Shown: positions 6,474 to 15,004 of the stretch, piece by piece | How the letters are laid out: the number at the start of each line of letters is the position of its first letter | How positions within the stretch are numbered: the stretch's first letter is position 1 | Origin: Faecalicoccus acidiformans | Lineage (GTDB): Bacteria; Bacillota_I; Bacilli_A; Erysipelotrichales; Erysipelotrichaceae | Direction of reading: 5' to 3' | Length of the DNA stretch: 36,953 bases | Assembly: GCF_014202635.1 (NCBI RefSeq) | Contig: NZ_JACHHD010000017.1 | Coordinates: 1 to 36,953, forward strand | Translations under genes and position numbers: made by a program | Notes under the pieces: model-generated | Told to the model about the DNA's origin: nothing | Databases searched by the model: none | The model's input: the letters and a program-made list of their open reading frames with translations, nothing else

Positions 6474-8852
6474 ATGAAAACATTGAAAGAGCGAATCAAT
6501 ACCGAATGGATTTTCTTTGATGGAGCTTTAGGGACAATGCTGCAGAAAAAAGGCTTGGCGGCAGGACAGTGCCCTGAAATGTGGAATCTGGATCATCCCG
6601 AGATTTTAATAGAGATTCATAAAGCGTATCTGGAAGCAGGAGCTCACATTATCAATGCCAATACCTTTGGAGCCAATCGATGTAAAGTTGAAAATGTGAA
6701 AGAAGTGGTAACGGCTGGAATCTCTTTGGCGAAACAAGCTGTTCAAGAAAGTCATCGCCAGGATGCTTATGTTGCTTTAGATATTGGGCCGACGGGGAAA
6801 TTGCTTGCCCCGATGGGGGATTTAGATTTTGAGGAAGCTGTTTCGATTTTTGCGGAAATGGTGCGGGCCGGAGTTAAAGCAGGTGCTGATTTAGTTTTGA
6901 TTGAAACAATGTCAGATAGTTATGAAGCCAAGGCTGCTCTTTTAGCTGCTAAGGAAAATTGCGATCTTCCTGTTTTTATCACTTTTATCTTTGATGAAAA
7001 CCATCGATTGTTAAGCGGAGGCAGTGTGCAGTCCGTGATTCCGATGTGTGAAGGATTGAAAGCGGATGCGGTGGGAATCAACTGTGGGTTGGGACCTGCA
7101 CAGATGTTGCCCATCGTTAAAGAAATTGTCCAAATTTCTTCTTTACCAGTGATCGTAAACCCCAATGCGGGCCTTCCTCGACAGCTCGGAAATCAAACTG
7201 TATACGATTTAAGCGATGATGAATTCGCCTTTTGGATGAAAGAAATAGCTGCATTAGGTGTTCAGGGAGTGGGAGGCTGTTGCGGAACAACACCTTCAAC
7301 CATCAAGACAATGATCCAAACGATCCGGAATTGTCCATTTCAGCCGATAGCTCCCAAGAAAATGACTTGGGTCACCTCTTATTCACAAGCGGTGCAGATT
7401 GGGCCTAAGCCCGTCGTGATTGGCGAAAGAATCAATCCAACAGGGAAAAAGAGGTTAAAAGAAGCTTTACGGAATCAGGAGTACGAATACATTCTTTCTC
7501 AGGCCTTAGAACAAGAAATTGCCGGAGCTCATATTCTGGATGTCAATGTCGGATTGCCTGAAATTGATGAACCTTCCATGATGAAAGAAATGATCTGCCA
7601 GATTCAGAGTGTCACGGCTTGTCCTCTTCAAATTGATACGGGCAATATCGAGGCTTTAGAACAAGCTTTGCGAATCTATAACGGAAGACCTATGGTGAAT
7701 TCTGTGAATGGCAAACTAGAATCAATGGAGAGCGTTTTTCCCTTGATCCAAAAGTATGGAGCCGTTGTTGTAGGACTCTGTTTAGACGAAGAAGGAATCC
7801 CAGAACAAGCTGAGCAACGCGTAGAAATCGCTAAAAAAATATATCATAAGGCTGAAGAGTATGGCATTCCATCAAAAGATATTGTGATTGACGGCTTAGC
7901 AATGACGATTTCCAGCTCGAGTCAGGCCGGAGTGGTCGCTTTAGAGACAATTGATCAGATTTCTAGAGAATTGAACGGATATACGATCTTAGGTGTTTCG
8001 AATATTTCTTTTGGGTTGCCACAAAGAGAAATTATTAATTCTCATTTTTTGAGTATGGCTTTAACGAAGGGTTTATCTTGTGCCATCATCAATCCGAACA
8101 GTGAAGACATGATGAAATCATATCGTTCGTATTTAGCTTTACAAGCCTTGGATCCTCAGTGTAAAGGTTATATTGAAGCTTATGGATCTGTTCCGACTCA
8201 GAAGTTTACAGATTCTTCTGAAAACATGACATTAAAACAAGCCATCCAGGCAGGTTTAAAAGGAAGGGCCGAACAGCTGACGCTAGAACTTTTGAATCAA
8301 AAAGATCCTTTGGAGATCGTCGATGCAGAATTGATTCCGGCTTTGGACCAAGTGGGAAAAGAATACGAATCCGGGATTTTATTTTTACCGCAGCTTCTGA
8401 TGAGTGCCGAAGCGGCTAAGCTTAGCTTTTCGGCTATAAAAGAAAAAATGCCGCAAGACAACAAAGTTGCCAAAGGCCGTATTGTACTGGCCACTGTTCA
8501 AGGCGATATCCATGATATCGGGAAAAATATCGTAAAAGTTTTATTGGAAAACTATGGTTATGATGTCATTGATCTTGGTAAAGATGTAGCGCCGGAACAG
8601 ATTGTTTCTTGCGTGAAAAATGAGAACATCTCTTTAGTTGGATTGAGTGCTTTGATGACGACTACAGTCGTTAATATGGAAAAAACCATACGTTTACTTC
8701 ATGAACAAGCGCCTCATGTCAAGATCATGGTAGGTGGAGCAGTGTTGAACCCCGAGTATGCTAAGATGATTCATGCGGATCATTATGCGCCGGATGCGAT
8801 GGGATCCGTTCGATATGCGGATCAGGTCTTTTTGAAAGGGCAAGGAGAATAA
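6474..8852 (+). CDS. metH: Cobalamin-dependent methionine synthase MetH without reactivation domain
   Basis: The 792-residue protein transfers a methyl group from 5-methyl-THF via cobalamin to homocysteine. Domain order: homocysteine-binding barrel (about 1-290; FDGALGTMLQ, zinc cysteines GINCG and VGGCCGTTP), pterin-binding barrel (about 310-570; VIGERINPTGKK, LDVNVG), cobalamin cap (about 585-665) and B12-binding Rossmann domain (about 665-790) with GDIHDIGKN, where His680 is the lower cobalt ligand. The fourth domain is absent and supplied by the preceding gene. The start at 6474 is chosen because GAGGAAATT sits just before this ATG and it matches other MetH N-termini better than the in-frame ATG at 6447. 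Confidence 0.95.
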   Translation: MKTLKERINTEWIFFDGALGTMLQKKGLAAGQCPEMWNLDHPEILIEIHKAYLEAGAHIINANTFGANRCKVENVKEVVTAGISLAKQAVQESHRQDAYVALDIGPTGKLLAPMGDLDFEEAVSIFAEMVRAGVKAGADLVLIETMSDSYEAKAALLAAKENCDLPVFITFIFDENHRLLSGGSVQSVIPMCEGLKADAVGINCGLGPAQMLPIVKEIVQISSLPVIVNPNAGLPRQLGNQTVYDLSDDEFAFWMKEIAALGVQGVGGCCGTTPSTIKTMIQTIRNCPFQPIAPKKMTWVTSYSQAVQIGPKPVVIGERINPTGKKRLKEALRNQEYEYILSQALEQEIAGAHILDVNVGLPEIDEPSMMKEMICQIQSVTACPLQIDTGNIEALEQALRIYNGRPMVNSVNGKLESMESVFPLIQKYGAVVVGLCLDEEGIPEQAEQRVEIAKKIYHKAEEYGIPSKDIVIDGLAMTISSSSQAGVVALETIDQISRELNGYTILGVSNISFGLPQREIINSHFLSMALTKGLSCAIINPNSEDMMKSYRSYLALQALDPQCKGYIEAYGSVPTQKFTDSSENMTLKQAIQAGLKGRAEQLTLELLNQKDPLEIVDAELIPALDQVGKEYESGILFLPQLLMSAEAAKLSFSAIKEKMPQDNKVAKGRIVLATVQGDIHDIGKNIVKVLLENYGYDVIDLGKDVAPEQIVSCVKNENISLVGLSALMTTTVVNMEKTIRLLHEQAPHVKIMVGGAVLNPEYAKMIHADHYAPDAMGSVRYADQVFLKGQGE

Positions 8853-8854
8853 AT

Positions 8855-10687
8855 ATGTCATTTTTACCAACGACCCGTGATGAAATGTTAGAACAGGGAT
8901 ATGAACAAGTGGACTTTGTTTATGTTTCAGGAGATGCCTATGTGGATCATCCTTCTTTTGGATGTGCAATCATCACTCGTACTTTACAAGCCTATGGTTA
9001 CAGTTGTGCCGTCCTTGCCCAGCCGGATCGGCACAAAGATGAGGAATTCTTGCAGTTTGGGAAACCCCGCCTAGGTTTTTTAGTGTCGGCCGGGAATATT
9101 GATTCTATGGTCAATCATTATTCAGTCAATAAAAGAAGACGAGATAAAGATGCATATTCCGATCAGGGAATCATGGGAAAACGTCCGGATCGTCCGACAA
9201 TCGTTTATACACAAATCTTAAAACGCTTGTTCCCAGATATTCCCATCCTGATAGGAGGAATTGAGGCCAGCCTAAGACGACTGGCACATTATGATTATTG
9301 GGATGATAAAGTTCGTCGCTCGATTCTGATTGATTCTCAAGCGGATCTTTTGATGTTTGGCATGGGCGAAAATACAATCATCGAAGTGGCAGAGGCTTTA
9401 GATGGAGGTTTAAATGTCAAGGATATCTGTTATATCAGAGGAACCGTATGGAAGACTAAATCTATAGAGTCCATTATTGATGATTATATTCTTTTGCCAG
9501 ATTATGAAACAATTTGTCATGATAAATATGCTTATGCCCGCAGTTTTATGATTCAGTACGAAAATCAGGATGCGATCCAGTCTAAAATCTTGATTGAGCC
9601 CTATGATGGGTGGTATGTCGTCTGTAATCAGCCGCCTCTTCCTTTGACACAAGAGCAAATGGATTTCACGTACTCTTTGCCGTATGAACGAACTTTTCAT
9701 CCGAAATACACATATGTACCGGCCATTGAAGAAGTGCAGTTTTCCATCACCAGCAATCGGGGATGTTTTGGATCATGCGCTTTTTGCGCCATCACATCCC
9801 ATCAAGGCCGCGTAATCTCTTCCAGGAGTACTCAAAGCGTTGTAGAAGAGGCAAAAAAAATCATAGAGATGCCTAATTTTAAAGGTTATATCCATGACTT
9901 GGGAGGACCCAGCGCTAACTTTTCCCGACCTGCCTGTGATAAACAGACTACACTAGGAGCGTGTGCGAAAAGACAATGTCTTTGGCCCAAACCATGTCCG
10001 AATTTAAAGGTCGATCACACTCACTATGTGGAGATGTTAGATGCGATTCGTGAACTGCCTAAAGTAAAAAAAGTTTTTATTCGTTCCGGGATTCGTTATG
10101 ATTATTTGATGTATGACAAAGATGAGACTTTCTTTGACCGGCTGATCCAATATCATATCAGCGGACAGCTGAAGGTGGCGCCGGAACATGTGAGTGCCGC
10201 AGTATTGGATAAAATGGGAAAACCACGAAAAGAACTTTATTTAAAGTTTGTCGACAAATATTATGAAAAGAACAAACAATGGGGAATGAAACAATATTTG
10301 GTTCCTTATTTGATGAGTTCACATCCGGGATGCGAATTAAAAGACGCAATCGAACTGGCTTGTTATTTGAAGAAGATTCATCATATTCCTAAACAAGTTC
10401 AGGACTTCTATCCAACCCCGGGAACTTTAGCGACGTGTATGTACTATACTGGTTTGGATCCTCGAAATATGAAACCTGTTTATGTTGCGAAAACTTTTGA
10501 AGAAAAGTTGGAACAGCGAGCTTTAATGCAGTACAGTTATCCCAAAAATTACGATATTGTCTATCGAGCTTTAAAAAAGGCTTGCCGGGATGATTTGATC
10601 GGGTCTGGGCCCAAGTGTTTGATCCCAGCTAAAAGACCTTATCAAAAACATAAAAAAGAAAGAACGAAGAAAAGGGACGTCCGTTGA
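8855..10687 (+). CDS. YgiQ family radical SAM protein
   Basis: The 610-residue protein matches the YgiQ (UPF0313) family along its length. It has an N-terminal cobalamin-like region with YGYSCAVLAQPD and an IEASLRRLAHYDYWDDKVRR block, then a radical-SAM domain with the 4Fe-4S motif CFGSCAFC (Cys304, Cys308, Cys311). The C-terminal part contains KPCPNLKVDH, APEHVS and QDFYPTPGTLATCMYYTG. The reaction is unknown. It starts two bases after the metH stop with GGAG upstream, so it belongs to the methionine operon, which may hint at a cobalamin or AdoMet link. It ends in a terminator hairpin that overlaps the convergent tgt fusion gene. Confidence 0.92.
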   Translation: MSFLPTTRDEMLEQGYEQVDFVYVSGDAYVDHPSFGCAIITRTLQAYGYSCAVLAQPDRHKDEEFLQFGKPRLGFLVSAGNIDSMVNHYSVNKRRRDKDAYSDQGIMGKRPDRPTIVYTQILKRLFPDIPILIGGIEASLRRLAHYDYWDDKVRRSILIDSQADLLMFGMGENTIIEVAEALDGGLNVKDICYIRGTVWKTKSIESIIDDYILLPDYETICHDKYAYARSFMIQYENQDAIQSKILIEPYDGWYVVCNQPPLPLTQEQMDFTYSLPYERTFHPKYTYVPAIEEVQFSITSNRGCFGSCAFCAITSHQGRVISSRSTQSVVEEAKKIIEMPNFKGYIHDLGGPSANFSRPACDKQTTLGACAKRQCLWPKPCPNLKVDHTHYVEMLDAIRELPKVKKVFIRSGIRYDYLMYDKDETFFDRLIQYHISGQLKVAPEHVSAAVLDKMGKPRKELYLKFVDKYYEKNKQWGMKQYLVPYLMSSHPGCELKDAIELACYLKKIHHIPKQVQDFYPTPGTLATCMYYTGLDPRNMKPVYVAKTFEEKLEQRALMQYSYPKNYDIVYRALKKACRDDLIGSGPKCLIPAKRPYQKHKKERTKKRDVR

Positions 10688-10702
10688 CATCCCTTATTTT
10701 TT
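10673..10702 (+). terminator. Terminator of the metF-metH-ygiQ operon
   Basis: AGGGACGTC (10673-10681) pairs with GACATCCCT (10686-10694) with one mismatch, followed by TATTTTTT. The ygiQ stop codon lies within the hairpin, and the 3' end of the convergent fusion gene overlaps it. Confidence 0.65.
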
Positions 10703-12541
10703 GTTTCCATAATAATCCTTTAAGAATTGTTCTTTATATTCTTGGAAGGTGCCTTGAATCAAGGCTGCTCTGGCCTCTTCGGTGAGACGAATGATGAAGC
10801 GCAGGTTATGTTGTGAAGCCAGATCAAAATAGAGGTGTTTCTTTTCCGGCTCTCCGGATTTTAATAGCGCACGCAATTGACCACGGGTCCATCCGGCTTT
10901 ACAAACTGGACAATCGCATCCAGGATCCAGTTTTTCTGGACTGTCTTTAAATTTCGCATTGGCAAGATTGATATTGCCATATCGTGTATAGATTTTCCCG
11001 TGCCGGGCTTCTCGAGTGGGAGCCACACAGTCAAAGGTATCGGCTCCGTTTTCAATACCAATCAAAATATCATCGGGGTGAGAAAGTCCCAACAAATGAC
11101 GAGGCTTCATTTCCGGTAACTCCTCGCAACACCAGCGTAATATGTCGCCTAAGTTCTCCTTCAGGAAAGCGCCTCCCAGACCAAATCCGTCAAAATCCAT
11201 CTTCGCTAATTTTTTGGCCGTGGAACGACGCAGATCTTCCCATCGTCCACCTTGCAAGACTCCATAGAGTGCTTGATAATAGCCCAGGTCATAACAATGT
11301 TTTTTATGTTCCTTTAAACTTCGCTTTGCCCAGCGTTCTGTTCGAGCTAAAGATTCGACATTGTATTCATAGCTGTCAGCCAGGGAAGTCAATTCATCGT
11401 ATGCCATATGAATATCGGCACCGATCCGGCATTGAATTTGCATCGACTCCTCTGGGCCGATAAAATCATCTTCACCTGTCACCGGATCCGTAAAAGCAAC
11501 GCCTTGTTCGCTGACATGAGCCAGACGTTTTTCTGGCTCGGTATTTTTCAATTCATTGCCCACTTTCATACTGACGACTTTGCCGCTTCCCGATCCCAAA
11601 GACATGACTTGGAATCCTCCAGAATCCGTCAAGGTTGGCCCTTTCCATCCGGACCAACTAGCTAAGCCGCCTTCTAAAGCGATTTCATGAGAGAGATTTC
11701 GGAGATGGTAGCCGTTGCTCAGCATAGCTTGTGCATGAAGAGACTGAAGTTCTTTCATGTCGACGAAGTTGACTTTTCCGCGCGTTCCTACACACATGAA
11801 AGCTGGGGTTTTGATATCTCCATGAGGCGTATGGATGATTCCGGCGCGACCGAGTTGATTATCCATGCGTTTTACGATTTCAAAAGAAAATTGATTGTTG
11901 TTTTGATATTCACTCATTTTTGGGCGCAGACAACGGGCGCAGAATGCCTCTAAAGGAGAGAGCAAGATCTCCAAAAGCATTCCCATGACATACGCAAAGA
12001 CAGCTTGTCTAAGAAATTCAGAAAAAGATAACACACCGAGAAAGGCAATGGTCTCGAAAATGGCAGAGTCCAGGATTCGGGCAAAAGCGGAGGACCCTAA
12101 TGCACGGGCTATGAAGCTTTTCGCAAAGATTCCTTGTTTTTCTTTTAAGTAGATAAATAAAGTGTTGTTGAAAAGATTAGAGACGATGTAAGCTGCCAAG
12201 GATCCTAAAACGATGCGCGGAGTAAAACCTAAAACTTGACTGTAAGCTTCTTGCAGATTCCATCCGGGATAAGCTGGCAGTGCGATCACGGCCCAGAAGA
12301 CAAGAATCGCTAACAAATTGATCAAAAAGCCCGCAAATACGATTTGTTGGGCATGTTTTTTTCCGTAAAATTCCACGATCAAATCGGATAAGATATAGGT
12401 CAAAGGGAAAACAAGGATGCCGCCATCAACCGCGATTCCATTTAAGTTCCATAGTTTGATTGCCGCCAAATTTGATATCAATAAAGCGCCAACTGAAAGT
12501 GCGCACATTAAAATGAGTGTTCGTTGTTTAAAATTAGACAT
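10694..12541 (-). CDS. tgt: YhhQ-type queuosine-precursor transporter fused to tRNA-guanine transglycosylase
   Basis: A 615-residue fusion. Residues 1-208 form a VUT/YhhQ-family membrane domain of about six helices (GGILVFPLTYILSDLIVEFYG, SNLFNNTLFIYLK, ARILDSAIFETIAFLG). Residues 209-615 are a complete Tgt: TDSGGFQ (D306, S307), the nucleophile motif FDCVAPTR (D504), and zinc ligands C542, C544, C547 and H578. Tgt exchanges guanine-34 for a deazaguanine in tRNAs with GUN anticodons. Positions lining the base pocket differ from preQ1 enzymes: DEL (L384) where Zymomonas Tgt has DEC, and GGAFLKE (456-462) instead of GGLAVGE. No queC/D/E/F genes are nearby, so salvage of queuine or a similar base is likely. 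No ribosome site precedes Met209, arguing against two proteins. The start at 12541 is chosen because a longer frame from 12610 crosses the upstream terminator. Confidence 0.92.
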   Translation of the reverse strand: MSNFKQRTLILMCALSVGALLISNLAAIKLWNLNGIAVDGGILVFPLTYILSDLIVEFYGKKHAQQIVFAGFLINLLAILVFWAVIALPAYPGWNLQEAYSQVLGFTPRIVLGSLAAYIVSNLFNNTLFIYLKEKQGIFAKSFIARALGSSAFARILDSAIFETIAFLGVLSFSEFLRQAVFAYVMGMLLEILLSPLEAFCARCLRPKMSEYQNNNQFSFEIVKRMDNQLGRAGIIHTPHGDIKTPAFMCVGTRGKVNFVDMKELQSLHAQAMLSNGYHLRNLSHEIALEGGLASWSGWKGPTLTDSGGFQVMSLGSGSGKVVSMKVGNELKNTEPEKRLAHVSEQGVAFTDPVTGEDDFIGPEESMQIQCRIGADIHMAYDELTSLADSYEYNVESLARTERWAKRSLKEHKKHCYDLGYYQALYGVLQGGRWEDLRRSTAKKLAKMDFDGFGLGGAFLKENLGDILRWCCEELPEMKPRHLLGLSHPDDILIGIENGADTFDCVAPTREARHGKIYTRYGNINLANAKFKDSPEKLDPGCDCPVCKAGWTRGQLRALLKSGEPEKKHLYFDLASQHNLRFIIRLTEEARAALIQGTFQEYKEQFLKDYYGNKK

Positions 12542-12547
12542 GGGTTG

Positions 12548-12553
12548 ATTATA
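12548..12553 (-). promoter_or_regulatory. Extended -10 box placing transcription start at the fusion gene's ATG
   Basis: On the minus strand TATAAT with an upstream TG (TGTTATAAT) ends 7 bases before the ATG at 12541. A transcript would begin at or within a base or two of the start codon, which implies leaderless translation. No -35 box of quality and no Shine-Dalgarno sequence are visible. Confidence 0.5.
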
Positions 12554-12577
12554 ACATGAAACCCGAAGACATCCTAT

Positions 12578-12606
12578 AAAAAACTGCAACTCTCTAAGAG
12601 TCGCAG
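12578..12606 (-). terminator. Terminator after the cytidylate-kinase-like gene
   Basis: On the minus strand CTGCGACTCT and AGAGTTGCAG form a 10-bp stem with one G-U, followed by six T (complement of 12578-12583). Confidence 0.85.
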
Positions 12607-12619
12607 GCAAGGGGACAGT

Positions 12620-13237
12620 TTATTGATCGGCTGTTATTTGATGCAGTGTTTTAATAATCAAATCGACAGTTTTTTCCACGCCAAGTTTTGAGACATTGAT
12701 GCATAGGTCATAATTGGTAGGATCGGCCCACTTTTGATCCGTATTGAAATTATAGTATGCACTTCGTGATTTCTCCATCTCTTTGATTTTCTTCCGAGCT
12801 TCTTTCTCTGAAAGCTGGTCTCTTTCCATGATGTGCTGGATACGATCTTTTAAGTCGGCGCAAATAAAGATTCGCAGTAACTTTTTCTTTTCTTTCAAGA
12901 TATAATCCGCGCATCTTCCTACAATGATGCAGTTTTCTTGTTTTGCCAAATTATGGATGGTTTCGATTTGAGCCTGGTGTGCCAGTGCTTCTGTCGAAAT
13001 GTATTGATCGTTCCACCAGAGTCCCGAAGGAGAGGTCAGTAAAGAATAAAAGAAAGGGCTGGTTTGTCTTTCGTCAGTATTTTCTAAAAATTCAGTGGTC
13101 AACCCACTTTTCTGGGCGACTTTGACTAAGAGTTCTTTATCATAATACTGATAATTCAAAGTTTTTGCCAATCGCTTGGCGATTTCACGGCCGCGGCTTC
13201 CAAACTGACGGCCAATGGTGATCGTAGTATATTCCAT
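12620..13237 (-). CDS. Cytidylate kinase-like family protein
   Basis: The 205-residue protein begins MEYTTITIGRQFGSRGREIA, the P-loop region of the cytidylate-kinase-like family (Cytidylate_kin2, PF13189). Further family features are YYDKELL, the NMP-binding-like stretch, CIIVGRCADYIL and the lid-like IMERDQLSEKEARKKIKEME. It differs from canonical Cmk, and many genomes carry it as a second kinase of unproven substrate; CMP phosphorylation is an inference. The start at 13237 is chosen because AAAGGAG lies 10 bases upstream; the longer frame to 13375 has no similarity to the family in its extra 46 residues. It is a single-gene unit with its own terminator. Confidence 0.85.
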   Translation of the reverse strand: MEYTTITIGRQFGSRGREIAKRLAKTLNYQYYDKELLVKVAQKSGLTTEFLENTDERQTSPFFYSLLTSPSGLWWNDQYISTEALAHQAQIETIHNLAKQENCIIVGRCADYILKEKKKLLRIFICADLKDRIQHIMERDQLSEKEARKKIKEMEKSRSAYYNFNTDQKWADPTNYDLCINVSKLGVEKTVDLIIKTLHQITADQ

Positions 13238-13555
13238 CGTTCTCGATCTCCTTTCTTTGTTTCCTAATTCTATTTTAACTTGCGATCCATGGTTTTTCAA
13301 AAAAGAATGAAGTTGAATTCTATACGAAAAAATTCGGGATACAACTTTTAAAACTTGGAGTAATTCAATACACACTATAGGAAAATCCTTTTTAACTTTA
13401 ATTGAACGCTTTTTTCCTATTTAGAAAGGGGTGTTTAGAAAACTGTCCGAAAATAAGAGAAAGTGTATCAGAGCTTTTTGGTATAGAAGAAGTTAAAACT
13501 AGATTGACAATCCAATGATACGAGATAAGATTGAGATTAAAGAGGAGAAGAATCT
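13238..13555. other. Divergent intergenic region between the kinase-like gene and the GlpA-like operon
   Basis: This 318-base stretch has no supported gene. It contains the minus-strand ribosome site of the kinase-like gene and, at its right end, the promoter of the flavoprotein operon. The middle (about 13380-13500) is AT-rich with no hairpin-plus-T-run and no riboswitch or T-box signature that I recognise. Confidence 0.7.
13504..13531 (+). promoter_or_regulatory. Probable promoter of the GlpA/GlpB-like operon
   Basis: A consensus TTGACA (13504-13509) is followed after 16 bases by TAAGAT (13526-13531). The start codon at 13556 follows with GAGGAG upstream. Confidence 0.5.
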
Positions 13556-15004
13556 ATGCTCAATCACGATATCGTAATTATTGGAGCTGGCGTGAGTGGC
13601 AGTGCAATCGCCCGTGAACTTTCACGATACGATTTAGATATTGTAGTTTTGGAAAAACAAGAGGATATCTGTTCAGGGACTTCGAAGGCAAACAGCGGAA
13701 TTATTCACGCTGGATACGATGCGCCGGAAGGCTCTTTGATGGCATCGTTGAATGTGGAAGGCAACGCTATGATGGATTCCTGGAGTGAAGAACTGGATAT
13801 TCCTTTCCAAAGGATTGGTTCTTTGGTCGTTTGTTTGGAAGAAGAAGGAATGCCGTTTTTAGAAAAGTTATATCAAAGGGGAATAAAAAATGGTGTGCCG
13901 CATCTGGAAATCATTGATCGTCAACGATTAAAACAGTTGGAGCCCCATATTGCGCAAGATGCAGTGGGGGCTCTTTATGCACCAAGCGCAGGAATTGTCT
14001 GTCCTTTTGAATTGAATCTGGCCATGGCTGAAAATGCGGTGCAGAACGGTGTGCGTTTTCTTTTTGATGCCGAGGTGCTTTCTATAGATAAGATCGATCA
14101 AGGTTTTTGTGTTTTGACCTCAAAAGGAAAAGTGCTCACCAAACATGTGATCAATGCTGCAGGAGTGCATGCGGATACAATACATAATATGGTCAGCATG
14201 CAGAAAATGGAAATCATTCCGCGAAAAGGGGAATATGTATTATTGGATAAAAAAGCGGGAAAACATGTTCGCCATACGATTTTTCAATTACCGACCAAAA
14301 TGGGGAAAGGAGTCTTGGTCACTCCTACGATTCACGGTAATCTGTTAGTGGGGCCGACGAGTGAGGATGTGCAGGATAAAGAGGCGCTTAACACAACGGA
14401 AAAAGGGTTGCGGGACGTTATTGAAAAAGCTAAAAAAACAGTGCAAGATCTGCCGATGCACATGATCATTACTTCGTTTGCCGGGCTGCGAGCCCATCAT
14501 CCTGCACATGAATTTATTATAGAAGAAGTCAAAGATGTACCTGGCTTTATCGATGTAGCTGGAATCGAATCACCAGGTCTTTCCAGTTGTCCGGCAATTG
14601 GAAAAAAAGTGGCCAAATGGTTTCAAGAGAAATATGATCTTGTTCAAAAGTCTGATTTCCAGCCGCGGCGGAAAGGACTTAACCATCTTTATGCGATAAA
14701 CTCCCATCAAAAAAATGCGTTGATTCAAAAAGATCCTCGCTATGGGAATATCGTTTGCCGTTGTGAAATGATCAGTGAAGGAGAAATCGTTGAAGCGATT
14801 CATCGACCAATCCCGGCACGTTCTTTGGATGGGGTCAAGCGACGGGTGCGTGCCGGCATGGGACGCTGCCAAGGAGGCTTCTGTTTGCCTAAAGTCGTTG
14901 AGATCTTGGCAAGAGAACAGGATGGAAAAACAGCCAAGGAGATTACAAAGTCTGGAAAAAACTCCTATTTTATCGCAGGAAATAATAAGGAGGATCTGTT
15001 ATGA
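13556..15004 (+). CDS. GlpA-like FAD-dependent oxidoreductase with C-terminal BFD [2Fe-2S] domain
   Basis: The 482-residue protein has an N-terminal FAD-binding Rossmann motif (IIGAGVSGSAIARELS), the DAO-family segment SGIIHAGYD and a central substrate domain. A C-terminal BFD-like iron-sulfur region follows with CRC near residue 400 and CQGGFC near 440. The closest characterised relatives are anaerobic glycerol-3-phosphate dehydrogenase subunit A. It overlaps the next gene by 4 bases (ATGA), and the third gene encodes a DUF1667 protein; this trio is a common Firmicutes arrangement. Glycerol-3-phosphate oxidation is the likely but unproven reaction, as no glpK or glpF is in view. Confidence 0.8.
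   Translation: MLNHDIVIIGAGVSGSAIARELSRYDLDIVVLEKQEDICSGTSKANSGIIHAGYDAPEGSLMASLNVEGNAMMDSWSEELDIPFQRIGSLVVCLEEEGMPFLEKLYQRGIKNGVPHLEIIDRQRLKQLEPHIAQDAVGALYAPSAGIVCPFELNLAMAENAVQNGVRFLFDAEVLSIDKIDQGFCVLTSKGKVLTKHVINAAGVHADTIHNMVSMQKMEIIPRKGEYVLLDKKAGKHVRHTIFQLPTKMGKGVLVTPTIHGNLLVGPTSEDVQDKEALNTTEKGLRDVIEKAKKTVQDLPMHMIITSFAGLRAHHPAHEFIIEEVKDVPGFIDVAGIESPGLSSCPAIGKKVAKWFQEKYDLVQKSDFQPRRKGLNHLYAINSHQKNALIQKDPRYGNIVCRCEMISEGEIVEAIHRPIPARSLDGVKRRVRAGMGRCQGGFCLPKVVEILAREQDGKTAKEITKSGKNSYFIAGNNKEDLL

Noticed and set aside
10984-11463. Plus-strand frame of 159 codons opposite the Tgt domain
   Set aside because: Shadow of a strongly conserved gene; no ribosome site or recognisable domain.
12542-12610. 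N-terminal extension of the transporter-Tgt fusion
   Set aside because: It starts from TTG without a ribosome site and is encoded by the terminator hairpin of the previous gene and the -10 box.
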